Positions 12,201 to 24,600 of a stretch of DNA of 64,000 bases are shown here, in pieces. The position numbers were made by a program, and so were the translations under genes. Position 1 is the stretch's first letter; the number at the start of each line of letters is the position of its first letter. The notes beneath the pieces are model-generated. The model was not told the origin of the DNA. It did not search any database and was given only the letters and a program-made list of their open reading frames with translations. This stretch comes from Jackrogersella multiformis (lineage: Eukaryota; Ascomycota; Sordariomycetes; Xylariales; Hypoxylaceae). Location: contig CADCXD010000001.1 in NCBI GenBank assembly GCA_902806575.1, positions 2,728,001 through 2,792,000 on the forward strand, written 5' to 3'.

Positions 12201-12506
12201 CCCTATAGTCAATCCCAGTCTCAATCCCAATCCTATGGATCTTACCCGCCGCAGCAGTCGAATACCAACCACCAAACACAACAGAATTGGTACGGCTTTC
12301 CTCCTACCAACAATAATAGCAGTACAAATCAAAATAGCTACAGCAGCAACCGGAACAGCGGTTATGGTAGTGCTGCGGGGTCGAATCCCACTACGTACAG
12401 CAGCCATAGATCTAATGTGCCCGGCTATTCGGAGCACAGCTATCCCTCCGGGGCAGAGGACCAAGCTCTGTACGACCTTTTAAGAGCCGGCAATTCCGCA
12501 CACTAG
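9280..12506 (+). CDS. Zn2Cys6 fungal-type transcription factor
   Basis: Three exons, 9280-9754, 9849-10705 and 10764-12506, sum to 1,024 residues. The first intron (9755-9848) ends AACCTCGTTATAG and joins KSTI to ARPAFDCRG; without it the frame stops at 9837. The second intron (10706-10763) splits the zinc cluster itself, after CQTCKDRKTK. The complete motif is C-x2-C-x6-C-x6-C-x2-C-x6-C at about residues 434-465, preceded by basic KRRTRKKK and GRKTRGS. The zinc cluster is central rather than N-terminal; the N-terminal 300 residues form a separate conserved-looking segment (VFHLNAEAEDG, WTFTYICKDSLQAWN). The C-terminal half is a low-complexity Ser/Thr/Gln/Asn/Pro/Tyr-rich tail (for example SQSQSQSQSYGSYPPQQ), as in transactivation domains. 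It binds DNA in the nucleus; targets unknown, and I do not recognise a named orthologue. Confidence 0.85.
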
Positions 12507-13128
12507 GCCATACTTGTGTCTACGCAGCAGCGAGCTTCCGTGTACTTAACGACAAAATCGTCGTTGGACCATCTCGGCGCTCTCTGCGATCCGGGTGAAA
12601 TGGTAGTCATAATAAACTGATTATGGATCTACACGTGTACAAATCAAGGGCCTTACATACTTAAGATGAAGTTATGATATTATACATAACTGACACTAAG
12701 GCACGACTCAACATTTTCAATGAGTAGCTGCTTGCATGGTAATAGACGGAGGCTTCTATTAGCTTAGTATATAAACAGCTTAAGCGATACCATTCTGTGC
12801 TCTAGATGGGATGTATTTTGTACTCTAGAACTTTGCTGGCCGTCGAGCTATGCATAATCTCACGAACTCGATAATTCAAGTTATCGAGAACAGTCACCAG
12901 CCAGGCGTATTCTTCGATCATTTGCCAGTATCGTGTTACATGTCAAGACCAGACTCGCCGGGTCCTGAAAAAAGGCTAGATATATACTCTATCAATGCCA
13001 TAGCTATGCCATATATCGCAAACAGACCCATATGAACCCGTACATCAAAGTCAGCTGTACCTAGGTACTAAATGCATATCTCGTATCTACAACGCCCATC
13101 TTAGCCACCCGCCTAGCTATCTGTTCGT
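12507..13128. other. intergenic between convergent genes
   Basis: 3' sequences of the Zn2Cys6 regulator and of guanine deaminase. One TACCTAGGTACTAAATG motif copy at about 13058-13074. Nothing else supported. Confidence 0.55.
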
Positions 13129-14643
13129 CTACACGCGCTCGTGCACCAGCCGCCCCCGCACCCACACTTTCTTCACGTTCCTATCGTCGCCGTTGAACAG
13201 CCACTTCGCGACGCGCTCGTCCCACTCCTCCCAGCCGAATATGTCCACGCTGCCGCGGTCCGCTATGTCGCCCTCGTCGGGCGAGTCGGCCACGCGGTTC
13301 AGCCCGATCAGCTGCGCGTCCCACTCCTTGCCGACGTCGAAGCCGCCGACCTTGTCGTCGAGCCCCACCACGCGCGCCCCCCCGCGCGTCGCCAGGTGCA
13401 GCACCTCCTCGACGCCGAGACGGGCGCGCTCGCGCTCCTCCACGGGGACCGACGCTTGCTTGCCGGGCATGGCTAGGTGGTTGGACACGAGGGCGGCCTG
13501 GCGCGCGGCCTCGAGCACGCTGGGGCTGTACCCGCCGCTCACGTCGGTGCCCAGGCCGACGGCGACGCCCTTCTCGAGGAGCCAGCGCACGCGCGCCTCG
13601 CCGCTCGTCAGCGCGGAGTTGCTGCAGGGGCAGTGGGCGACCTTGGCGCCGCGCGCGGCGATCAGGTCGGCCTCATCGGCGGAGAGGTGGATGGCGTGCG
13701 CGAGGATGGTCTTGGGGCCCAGCAGCCCGTGGGCATCGTACACCCCCGCGTAGTGCGCGCTCTCGGGGAACATGTCGCGCACCAGCCGCAGCTCGTCGAC
13801 GTTCTCCGCGATGTGCGTCTGGACCGGCAGGCCGGTCTCGCGGTGCAGGGCGCCGAGCGCGGCCATGGCCTCGCGCGTGCAGGCGGGGGCGAAGCGCGGC
13901 GTCAGGATGGGCGACACGAGCGCGAAGGCCGGGTCGATGGCCCGGATGTGGTCGATGCTGGCGCGGGTGGCGGCCAGGGACGCGGCGGGCGACTCGTCCA
14001 GGTAGTAGGCGGGGCCGAGGTGGTCCATGCAGACGCGGCCGACGAAGGCGCGCTGGCCCATGGACAGGCAGAGGTCGGCGAGGAGGTTGGTGGAGGACAC
14101 GTGGATGGTGGCGTAGTAGGCCGCGGTGGTGGTGCCGTGGGAGAGGGTCTGCCGCACGCACCGCGTGTACACCCTGCGCGCCTTGGGGAGCGACGAGAGC
14201 GACGCCTCCATGGGGAACGTGTAGGTGTTGAGCCAGTCCAGCAGCGTCGATTTGCCGAAGATGCCTACGTTTGGGTACTGCGGCGCGTGCAGGTGCGTGT
14301 CTGCTCCTAGGGGGTAAGCGAGAGGACGGAGAGGGGGCCTTGGGCCATGAAGAAAAGAGGAGACAGAAAAGGGAGTGCATGTGTGCTTACCAATGAAGCC
14401 AGGAAAGAAGAATTGGCCATCTTCCGCCCTGGTGACATCGACACCGCCGACCTTCCAGCCTAGCTTAGCATATAGGGTCTCCTCGGCTTTCTTCTGATCG
14501 CACTGCGGCTCGACAGCAACGATCTTGCCGGACTTGTCCACGCAAACGGCGGTATCATGAAGGTATTGAAGTTCCCCGAGCTTGATGCTATGTATGAACA
14601 ATCCCAGAAATAGTTGGTTGTTCTCACTCCTACGAGGAGCCAT
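13129..14643 (-). CDS. guanine deaminase
   Basis: Hydrolyses guanine to xanthine and ammonia in purine catabolism; a cytosolic zinc amidohydrolase. Exons 14643-14391 and 14300-13129 give 474 residues. The intron (14390-14301, 90 nt) is in frame and stop-free; using the acceptor ending GGAGCAG rather than the earlier CCCTAG restores the signature PGFIDTHLHAPQYPN, including the metal-binding H-x-H. Other blocks are SHGTTTAAYYATIH, VQTHIAENVDE (metal-binding His), AHAIHLS, HCPCSNSAL and GLGTDVSGGYSPSVL (metal-binding Asp). The gene is very G+C-rich at third positions, much more than FAS or Ku70, which creates long spurious antisense frames. It points toward the Zn2Cys6 gene and away from the SGNH hydrolase. 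Confidence 0.93.
   Translation of the reverse strand: MAPRRSENNQLFLGLFIHSIKLGELQYLHDTAVCVDKSGKIVAVEPQCDQKKAEETLYAKLGWKVGGVDVTRAEDGQFFFPGFIGKHTCTPFSVSSFLHGPRPPLRPLAYPLGADTHLHAPQYPNVGIFGKSTLLDWLNTYTFPMEASLSSLPKARRVYTRCVRQTLSHGTTTAAYYATIHVSSTNLLADLCLSMGQRAFVGRVCMDHLGPAYYLDESPAASLAATRASIDHIRAIDPAFALVSPILTPRFAPACTREAMAALGALHRETGLPVQTHIAENVDELRLVRDMFPESAHYAGVYDAHGLLGPKTILAHAIHLSADEADLIAARGAKVAHCPCSNSALTSGEARVRWLLEKGVAVGLGTDVSGGYSPSVLEAARQAALVSNHLAMPGKQASVPVEERERARLGVEEVLHLATRGGARVVGLDDKVGGFDVGKEWDAQLIGLNRVADSPDEGDIADRGSVDIFGWEEWDERVAKWLFNGDDRNVKKVWVRGRLVHERV
14301..14390 (-). other. in-frame, stop-free intron in guanine deaminase
   Basis: Starts GTAAGCAC and ends CTAGGAGCAG on the coding strand. 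Two AG acceptors 6 nt apart are both in frame; the downstream one gives FIDTHLHAP, the family consensus, while the upstream one would give FIGADTHLHAP. The intron is 90 nt and has no stop, so retention would insert 30 residues. Confidence 0.8.
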
Positions 14644-16601
14644 GACAGCGGCCTTCCTTCTCTTCTGTTTGACGTTTTTGCCAGGCCGGCTTTCCTAAGC
14701 TACCCCTCCTTCTGGCTTGATATAAAGCCGAGATTGGAGACTGGGACCTTTGATTAGACCTCGTGTAAACGGACCACCCTCGACGATCTGAATTGCGTAT
14801 TGTGATCAGGAGTACCTAGGTAGGTAATGTGGTGAGATGCCACAAGCCCTGTGAGACCGGGTTTGTCCAATCCAATTTCACTCAATCCTCCCTCAACGAC
14901 ACACCAGATCCAACCTGTGACCTTTACTCATAAGTGACAAATCTCATAAGCGAGTGAATTACTCAAAATTCAGGAAATATCCGTTAGAAATGACGTAAAA
15001 TGTTTATCGGCGAGATGAATGAAGAATAAAAAAAGGGGGGGGAAGTTATAAGATCTTATAGACTTAGCGGAAGGTTAGCGGAAGCAAGGGAACACTACCG
15101 ACGGTTTAAAAATGCTAGATAAGGTAATATTCTAGATTAGATTACCTACCTTAGGTACCTAGGCTTCATAGGTAATAACCTCCCAGGTATTAGTCGCGAG
15201 TTTGGCGTTCCTGCATCTGCTAGGGCCTTGCCGAACCTTACCCATATGTACACCTAATGACCAAGGCCCCGACGTGGTGACCCGTTTTAAACAACGTGTC
15301 TATAGATGTATTCTGGCGGAAGTGTCCACCGGCGTACAGCATTATGGTGACGTCCGATAGGAGCCGGTCAACGCCGGCACCCGGAACAGGGGTTCTTATT
15401 GGTGCTAACTAGGTACCTAAAACTATAGGCACTTAGGTATGCAGCTAGCCACTAATCAGATCCATTTGCTTAGCTAGCTTAAGTGGATTATGCTTATATC
15501 TATAACATGCTATTTGGAAAGATAGAAATAAATGTGACCAAGTAATTCATCCCTCCTTAACAAACATTATATAATTGGTATGCTTAATATATGTCTTACG
15601 TTACATGTTGGCAATTTACTTTGTAACAAGTTGAATGATTTGTTTGTTATAAGTTTCAAGTCCGTCATTCTTAGATTTTGGTGGTCAAGTAATATACCTA
15701 GGTAGGTATTTAAGCCATGTCTCTGACTAATCATGTCGAATAGCATATCCCTATGTCTTAAACAATGCCACGCCGGGTTTAACGTCTCGGTGTGTAATTA
15801 GATGGCTTGGTTATCTTTCGTCAATATGTGCCTAGTCATAGTTCAATTGCTATAAACTTGTAGTTCTTCATACTCTTATGGATAGTTAATATCACCGCAA
15901 TCAAGCCACAAGCTCGTTAGGTCCTATATCACCTACCTACCTAGGTACCTAGGTAACCAATTTATATAGTATTCCAATTCGACTTTTCCTACTTTGTCAA
16001 ATTTAGTTATAAGACAGTGAGACAGATATCTGCCCACTTTTATCCATCTTTACTCCTTCTTTCTCCGCAACTCCGATCATCTTTATATGAATAATAACCA
16101 TCACTAGGTACCTGATCGATCATCCTCTGCTATGACGTTGGAAAGATTTGTGGCTACTAGTACAAGCCGAAGTCTTCGGATACATAAGCGGTGTGCATAT
16201 CACACCGCCTCCTAATTGGTCCGGATTGGGGAACACCACACTACCGAAGCCGAGGTTTATTATTAGAAAAAAAGGGGGGAGGGGCAGAAACTCCCCGGAT
16301 CCGTTCGTCGATGTTGTCTAACCTCAGAAAACACCCGACTCCGATTGTTCTCGTCATCTCGGCCTGTTGTCTTGTCATGAGTGAGCTCGTTACCCCTACG
16401 AATTGTCTCAGATACGCAATTATTTACCATATCACTATATCATCGACGTAACAGAACCTATGACATAAACTAACACAAAACACATACATTGCCAGTTTGC
16501 GTGAAATAGAGAAAAGTTGGTAGTTACATGCGAAGAGCGATATCATCTTTAATTCCACTCTTAAACCCCTTACTTCGTCTCCCCGCGGGGCCAGGATCAG
16601 C
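14644..16601. other. long divergent intergenic region
   Basis: About 2 kb between the starts of guanine deaminase and the SGNH hydrolase. It contains many CCTAGGTA motif copies (14816, 15145-15165, 15410, 15695-15712), the densest at 15931-15957. A poly-A/poly-G run lies near 15030-15043. The ORF at 16191-16451 has no recognisable content. No RNA gene seen. Confidence 0.55.
15931..15957. repeat. dense copy of the dispersed CCTAGGTA palindromic motif
   Basis: Three overlapping units: ACCTACCTACCTAGGTACC followed directly by TAGGTAACC. It is the richest of many copies spread through intergenic DNA in the gene-rich half. Other copies occur at about 3545-3565, 6471-6485, 8983-8997, 14816-14830, 15695-15712, 25547-25559, 26597-26617, 38800-38814 and 48697-48711; none was found inside the coding exons listed here. 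Confidence 0.6.
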
Positions 16602-17414
16602 ATGCCCCTCCGCATCGCCAGCCTCGGGTCCTCCTTCGCCGCGGGGCCCAGCATCCCGCCGTGCGTGGACGAGGACGCCGGCCGCTCGGGCGCAAACTTC
16701 GCGTGCCTCGTCCAGAGGCGCGTGCCGGGGTCGACGCTGACGGACCTCGCCGTGTCGGGCGCCGTCCTGCCGAACCTGACGACGGAGCCGCAGGACCGCG
16801 GCCGCGTGTTCCCGCCGCAGATCGAGGGCCTGCCCGCGGACTCCGACCTCGTCTTCGTGCTCGGCGGCGGCAACGACATCGGCTACATCGGCGGCCTGTT
16901 CGAGGACACCCTGAACGCCTCCTGGCTCGGCGCCCTCGTCATGCAGGTGCGCGGCACGGGCGGCGCGCCCCTGCAGACCCAGGACCTCGACGTCGAGGGG
17001 CTCGCGGCCCGGTACGCCGGCGTGCTCGACGCCATCCACGCCAAGGCCCCCGGTGCCCATGTCCTGGTCGTCGAGTACCTGACGATGCTGGGCTCGCACA
17101 CGCGGCCGGGGAAGGACGTGCCGTTCGGCGACGAGCGCGTGGCGCACCACAAGGCGGTGTGTACGCGGCTGCTGCAGGCGACGGCGAAGGCCGCCGAGGG
17201 CCGCGAGGCCTGGTGCCACGTGGTACCCGTGGGCGAGGCGAGCGAGGACCACGCCGTCGGCTCGCCCGAGCCCTGGGTCTCCGGCTTCACGTGGAAGCTG
17301 TTCTACGCCGGGGGCGCGTACCACCCGTGCGCCGAGGGCATGAAGGCCGTCGCCGACTTGATTTTTAAGAAGCTTGTGAGCCTGGGCATAGTAGACGATG
17401 ACGGCGAGCTCTGA
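16602..17414 (+). CDS. SGNH/GDSL-type hydrolase
   Basis: A single-exon 270-residue protein of the SGNH hydrolase superfamily, which covers lipases, acyl-esterases and deacetylases. Block I is LGSSFAAG with the nucleophile Ser at about residue 11. Block III is LGGGNDIGY with Asn91 for the oxyanion hole. Block V is AYHPCAEGM with the catalytic His241. The residue three before that His, usually Asp in D-x-x-H, is Gly here (GGAYHP), so the acid of the triad is either supplied elsewhere or lost. There is no signal peptide, which suggests an intracellular enzyme; the substrate cannot be predicted. Start chosen at the ATG that precedes PLRIASLGSS; there is no room for a secretion signal. Strong third-position G/C bias, as in guanine deaminase. 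It converges with FAS1. Confidence 0.8.
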   Translation: MPLRIASLGSSFAAGPSIPPCVDEDAGRSGANFACLVQRRVPGSTLTDLAVSGAVLPNLTTEPQDRGRVFPPQIEGLPADSDLVFVLGGGNDIGYIGGLFEDTLNASWLGALVMQVRGTGGAPLQTQDLDVEGLAARYAGVLDAIHAKAPGAHVLVVEYLTMLGSHTRPGKDVPFGDERVAHHKAVCTRLLQATAKAAEGREAWCHVVPVGEASEDHAVGSPEPWVSGFTWKLFYAGGAYHPCAEGMKAVADLIFKKLVSLGIVDDDGEL

Positions 17415-18682
17415 CAGCGTAGATTGGAAGTTAACGTGATTGTTTGAGTCTGGAAATTGGGTATATTGAGGCATCTATATTACACTGCAAGATCTAGCGA
17501 CATATTTCAGGGGGTTATACGAAAGGCTTCGACTGCTAAGGGACCTCAGTTATGCAGTGGTATTCTATATATGTCGAAAGGGATATACATTTTGCATATA
17601 AATCTTGTATACTTGGATATCTATTGGCATAGGAATTTCCAGGATTGGCGGGTTTGAGATCTGTAAATGATCTATACTGTATGTGGTATATAGAAACTCC
17701 TACCTACTCGTGAGATAGGGTTGACTACTCTCGCTTCCTCCCAGCAGCTTAGGATGATGTATATACACCAAGCTGTTATTATCACTTTGACATACAGGAA
17801 GTCTATATCTATTAGTGTCGGTAGTCATATGACCGGTCAAACTATAGGGAATGTTTCTAATTACGGTCGAATTGTCATAAGGTAGTATTGACCCCATTTT
17901 TTAAGTCTAGGTAAGAAATAGGAATAGGGGCGATCATTGAATAGAACTGCGTGCATTAGTCGGCGCCTAGGCACAAAAGACGATGTGATTCACGGAAAAA
18001 CTATGTAGACTCAGTTGGCCTATCTGTGCAGTGCCAATCTAGGTTATATGTTAAGCTTCTTGAAGCATACATCAATGGCTACCTAGTTACGTTCGAATAT
18101 CTACGTCTTGCAGATGGCTGAACGAAATACAAGTCTCTGACAGATTTGTCCTCGACGTCTCAGCCGCTACCTACTCTTCCATGTCCCAGGAGTGAATCCC
18201 TGTCACTGCTAATTGTAGTAATCCTGTACTCGAGAAACCCGTGGTTTTTCGTACAGCTTCAAATTATTGAACTTGAAGAACGAGTAATGTAAAGAGGATG
18301 TGATTTGTAGTACCTAGTATGGTGTAACCTAGGAAGTTAGTCTCTCTTAATACTTCATAGTTAAACACTTGATAGTCCGGATCTACTGAACGCTAGTGAA
18401 TTATAATGTATAACTCTTATGGACACGAGATGAATAGGAGATGTAATACAATTATTAGATGTCTATTGGTTTTCAAGGGGCTTAGCTCCTGAGTGTATCT
18501 ACTTATAAAGACATAAAACCAACACCAAAGCTCCTACCCGGACATCATCAACGTAGTAGCACAAAACTAGGGAATACAACGAGTCTCAAACACCGCCGAC
18601 ATAGTGCTGTTTCATCAACCATTGCTTCTCCTTAGACTAGCTCCGGAGCACACTTCTAATTCCAATAATATATGTCAAGTGC
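17415..18682. other. intergenic between convergent SGNH hydrolase and FAS1
   Basis: AT-leaning, with no frame of coding character on either strand and only one weak motif copy. Provides the 3' ends of both genes. Nothing else supported. Confidence 0.55.
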
Positions 18683-21600
18683 TTAGTGGCCATTGACCTG
18701 CACAGGCGCGCTCGCACCATTGACGCCGGTTACATCATCTTGGTAACTTTCCCAGTCCTGCAAGATCTGCGCGATCTTTGGCGACCCTGTAAGGTCGTAC
18801 ACATTTTGGAAATACTCCTTCGTGAGCTCGAACGGTCGCGCCGTTACGTTAGGAATATACTTCCCGACTAATTTGGCGGGATCGATGGAAGTCTTGTTGA
18901 TCTTCTTGAGTAGAATGTTTCTGAAAGGCTTGACACCTGATCGTAAGAATGTCGAGTGGAACGGCACGTCGATGCCTTTGAGAGGGATAGTGGCAAATCC
19001 CCTCTCCAGCTCTAAAGGTTGAGGCTTAGCCAAAGTTTGCTGAGCGGAACCCTTGATGATGTCGACAAGGTGCGCTTTAACCTCTTCGATGCTTAGATCC
19101 TGGCGAAGCTGATTGATATCCACCTTCTGCGACTTCAAAAAGTTCAGGACGCCGGTGAGAGTATCTAGCGCACGTAGGTCGCCAGCACAAACGTACTGCA
19201 TGTTGGCAATGTTATAGTTGACAATTTCCAAAAGCCAACCGGTCTCTTCGGCAATATTGCTAACCACGTATCGGAGGGCGCTTTCACTAAATGTCTTCGA
19301 GATTCGGCTAGGGTTGACAGCACACATCGAATAATTGGAACGACCTTGGGCGTCTCGTTCCACGGCAACTTGCATAGTCAGTCCACGGTAGAAGACGACC
19401 GAGACCAGGGACTCAATGGGCAAGACGTCTGCCAAGGCAGCAAGAGCGGAGTATTCTCCAAGAGAATGGCCCGCGAATGTGCTGTCTCGCGGCACAAGAC
19501 CCTTGGCATTCATGTCTTCAAAGCTGGCCTTTTCCATAAGAGTCAGAGCAGGTTGCGTGAACTGGGTTGCTGATAGGAGTCCTGTGGGAGACCGGTACGT
19601 GTAAGACGTTGTCTTCTCATTAATCTCCTTGAAAATGCGTTCAGATTTGACAGATCCATCTACAGCAATGGTCTCGAAGTTCATCTGCATGTAGTTTTCG
19701 CGGATTGCTTTACCTCGAGGACCGCCAAAGTGAATAGTCAATTCCTTCGGATTGTTCTTCACAATGTTCAAAATGGAGAAGCCTAAGAAATGTTAATACA
19801 TATTGCATCAAATAACAAATTGAACTTACCATATGTATCCAGGAGATACTTGTCGGCTCTATCCCAGACCTCCTTAGCCACGGAGCTAGTATTGTACAAG
19901 TCCATACCCATGCCCTGTTCTTGAGAGCCTTGGCCAGTAAAGACATATGCTGTGAGGGGTTGTTCAACTTCAGCTTCTCCGAGTATCACCTTCTCTTCGG
20001 TCTCCTCGTTGCTGGCTTCGACCTTAATAATTTTGCGACCACCGATCATCCCGACATGCTGAAGCTTGACTTGAATGTCGTCGTTGGGTAGCACCATACC
20101 AACGAGGGAAGCATGGAAGCTGCGAACGCGACCGACGTTGTTTTCCGCTGCCCACGTCTCAACAAGACTCCGCACGGCGGCACTGGAGTACATCCCGTGG
20201 GTGATGGTACCGGGGAGATTGGCATAGCTAGAGAAAACACGAGAAACGTGAATGGGGTTAAAGTCGCCGGATACCTTGGCGTAAGTCTCGTTGGAAGCCG
20301 GTGCCTTCAGCTGCAATGGCGTCTTGCCACTAAGGGGTATGGGGTTTTCGAAGTTGATCGGCTGCTCAATAGAAGAGCCGTGACGTTCGAGGTAGTCAAC
20401 AACTGGGTTACCATGGGATAGACCAGCTTCGTAGTCGACACCCGCAACTTGAATGATCTCCTTAGTAGGGAGCTCTAGTAGGACTTGTCCACTAGTCTCG
20501 ACGCTGCTGAAGACCGTCTTGTTCTTGAACTTGTAGAAGCTCTGAAGACGGAATGTCAACGTCTGACCGAGTAGTTCGATGTCATTATCGTCAAATTGAA
20601 TCCAGTCTTTTGACTTCAGGACTGCAACGTCTTTTGAGGTGCCGAGATGAACTTGCATCGGGGTCTCCATCTTTCGTTGGAAGGTGTTCTCATAATCGAT
20701 GTAAACACCGCGGTATAGGAACTGCGATGTGACTTCCATGACGGCATCGCCGTCTCTGTAGATTGTGCCGCAGACTTCAACCATCTTGCCAGATTCTTGG
20801 TTAATTACGGCATTGATCTGAGCGGTCGTTTTAACCTCATCACCCTTCTTTAGAGGGTCGGCTCCTGGCATCATCCGGAAGCCATTGGAAAGATGAATGA
20901 GCTTTAGAAGGTCGCCATCGATCTTTCGAGGGAATATAGGCTTCGTTATAGCCTTCCATCCAACGACAATGGCGAAGTCCATGGGGGCGAACATCACTTT
21001 GCCGGGACGATCAACGAATGCTTCACCGGTATTGCTAACGGCGTGTACGAAATCATTGATGGATTCCTTGGTGATGGTAGTCCGCCCTCCGTCGAACTTG
21101 CTGGTAACAGGAGCATCGAGGTCAAACGTCTCACCTCCAAACCATGCACGCCAGTAAAATTCTTTGATACGGTCGTTTCGTCCCTCCATGACCTCGTGAA
21201 TTGGCGCGTACCCGGCTTCGGGTTGGTAGGTGAAATGAAGCGGCAGTGACACGGGCTGGCCGAGGGCACTGGTATCTTTGATCATGCTAACGATAATCTC
21301 GTGCTTTCCATTCAACTTAACTTCGATCACATCAATGTAATGATTGTGCCGCGGCTGCTCGCGAACGATAATTGATGTTTTGGCTGGGTCATTCGGGTAT
21401 AGAATCTCAACGAATAGACCACGAACCGGAGCGAAGATTCTCTTCATTGGATTTGTTTGATACTTGTGGCCCTGAACCAAGACTTCGGAGGTAAATAGGG
21501 CATGACGCCAGTTGCGATTTGGACCTGCTAGAAGCGCAAGCCAGCTATCAACGGAGGGTAGAGTAACAGCAGGGGATGACGAAAGACGATAGGTGTTCTT

Positions 21601-24600
21601 GTACTGGTCGTAAGATACTGTAAGACCGTCGATATCTAGTGGCATCTCAGTATCAATGAGCTTACCACCGAAATACTCGATGGTCGGGATGGACTCGGGT
21701 TTGTTTGCGTAGACATCTCGGGTTAAGTTGGAAATATGGGCCTTGTGAATGCCGTCTAGGATGTCTTTAATAGGCTCGTCTAGCACAGTTGAGTACTTGA
21801 CTGCAGTCGGGCCCTGAAGAATGCAGGTACGTCCAACGTCTTGGCCGATGACGGCCGCAAGATCCTCAGATTGCCAGAGAGAATCCTTCTTGAAGAAGAA
21901 CTCGAAGCTTTCGTCAAGAGACGGGACGAAAGTCACGGGCTTCTGGCCTCGACGCTGACATAATAGCAAGAAGTGCTGAACATCCTGAGCATTGATGATC
22001 TGGGTTTCAGCCTCGGGATAGTGTGAAAGGATTCTCTCGACGGCAGCAAAGGGTTGATTCAGTTCGGAATAATTCTGCAAGTATGATGGATGACCAGCGC
22101 CAGGAGTAAATCGTTCCTCAACACGATGAATGAAATCGCCTGTGAGCCTAGCGAAGGATGGGTCAATCCATCGCGACTCGTGCTTGACATAGAGGAGATC
22201 CACCATTCGACGGATAACCTCACCATAGGTCATATCCTCGAGATCTACAGTCTGGCCAGCCTTGTTTCGCCCGAACCAAACCTTCTGGAAATCGTCATTC
22301 AACTTCTTGATAATATACTCTCTGTGTTTCTTCAGCTCAGCGACACGCTTTTCCTTAGGCAGACTGAAAATCTTGCTGTCCATCTCTGCCCAAAACTTGA
22401 CACCTCGGGTAGCAAGTTTGTGGATGGGCTCACCCATCTCCGATCGGACGGTAATGACACCACCGGCCGGGCCTTTGTATGTCTGCTCCCATTCATCGTC
22501 GTCAAGCCCTTCAGCGTCTATAATGGCCTGTTTAGCGGCTTTGCTTGTATGCGCCTCCTTTGCGACCATCATGCGACTGCCAAAGAGGCAGCCATCGAAA
22601 GGCATTGGCGGGTAGCCATATTTCTTAGACCATTCACCCGTAAGGTACGGGTAGGTATCTTCTGCGCCGCCAAAACCACTTCCAGCGACGAGGATGATGT
22701 TGTCGGACCGTCGGATACGGGTGTACATTTGTAAAATAGGCTGATGGAAATCCTCGAACGAGTGATGGCCACCTCCTCGTCCACCAGTCCACTGTAGAAT
22801 AACAGGGAACGTTGGGTTTGCCCTGGCAATGTTAATAACAGATTGGATTGCCTCCATAGAACCTGGCTTGAAAGCGATGTGCTTTAATCCAAGAGTCTCA
22901 ATATACTCCTGGGCCACTTCGATAGACGGGACACCTGCCCCTATGGTCAAGCCTTCAATTGGGACACCCTCGGCTCGAAGCCGGCCAATAAGAGGGATCT
23001 GCCAGCCCATAGCTCGGGGGTTGACGTAAATCAAGTTAATCGTAACTCCTCGCCCAGCCGGAATGGCCTTTTCGATCTTTGATAGTGCTTCAGTCATCGT
23101 CTTGCCGTTATAGTAACCTCCGCCAGCTAATTCGATATGATATCCGGCGTTCATTGTCGCTGCCACAAAGTCCCACGGGACAGTGGCAGGCGTCATGCCA
23201 GCAACCATAATCGGAGGCACGCCTAACAGCCTGCTCATCTTCGTGTCTACGTAAGTGCGGCCACTCGATGTCTTGACCAATCTAGGGCCGTATTCCTTGA
23301 CCCAGTCATTGGCGTATACCACGGCATTCTCTTCGTCGCGGTCGAATAGTTCGGACTTATAACCCACTTCCCGTGCGGCACCGTCGATAGTACCGGCTAG
23401 TATCACACGTACACCTGTGCCCTCTTTATTACGGCTCGTCAAGATACCGAGACCTGAAATACCGCCAGGCCCGAAGTCTAACACGTGGGTTGCTTCCGGG
23501 AAGACGGTTGCCTTCTCCCAGTTGACCGGGTCTCGAGTGATCATGCGAACCAAAGAGGGCACAATATTGCCCTTGACTTCGTCTCTCAGATCAGCACCCG
23601 TACACGTATTATAGACAGCGATTCCCAGCAATGACGAATCTATCGCGACGTCCTTCAGGTCTTCGTCGATCAGTTTGGTGGCATCAGCAAGATATTTGCT
23701 GTGAAAAGGGGAGGTGATAGGCAAGAAACGGTTGACAAATCGAACTTTGCGTTGCGTGTGGGGGATTCGAGTTTGATCAAGGCCCGTAGGCGCTTTCACC
23801 TTTCGTAGTTGTAAATTCAAACCATACAGAGATATCGGAGGACCAGTAACAACCATGTTCCTAGGGCTGTTCACAAGAGAAATGGCGATATGACGATCTT
23901 CTGGCAGATACTGATTTGTAGCGTTAATGTGCTTCTCTACTTCGCTCTGAGCCAGATCCCGAATACTCAACATAGGCGTAGGGTCACCTTCGCCATTGTC
24001 AATCGAATCCTGAAGCATAACAGGGGTTAACGAAGTCCTAGGGAATACTTGTTGACTACGAGCACCAATCCAGAAGAGAATTGTCAGGGCGTCCTTTGCT
24101 AGCTTTTCGTATGACTCCCATGAATCTGCGGCAGCAGTAGCAGCGGCAACAATGACACCTTGAGAGTGACCAGTTGCTCCCCGAATCCGATCTCTCAGTA
24201 TTCCAGGATGCACACCCAGGCCCTTTCCAAGGACTTGATAATGGCAGAGTTGTACCAATCCGATCAAGGGTAAGCTCACGGGAGCGGAGATGAGGTATTG
24301 GGGATCAGGAGTTGAGTCTGGGGAACGTAGCCATTCCATTACGTCGAGACCTTTTGCGTACAGCTTGTCTGTTCTGGGATCTAGAGCAAGATTGTGGAGA
24401 AGGTCGGCCGATGCGACGACGAGCTCACCCACAAACGAAGGATATGTCTCATATACCTCACGAAGTTCGTCGAAGTACTCGACGATATTTCCTTGGCCAC
24501 CGAAGATGTTATAAATGCCGGCATTGCCCTCGTCGGCGGCTCTCAAAAGCGCAGATTCGTGCGGCCTAATGGCACGGTTCGACACGGAGCGAGCTGCATA

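Noticed and set aside
13477..14310. 277-residue plus-strand ORF over guanine deaminase
   Set aside because: Ala/Gly/Arg/Val-rich shadow produced by the strong GC bias of the real minus-strand gene.
16524..17474. 316-residue minus-strand ORF over the SGNH hydrolase
   Set aside because: Low-complexity Arg/Ala/Gly antisense shadow; the plus strand carries all the catalytic blocks.
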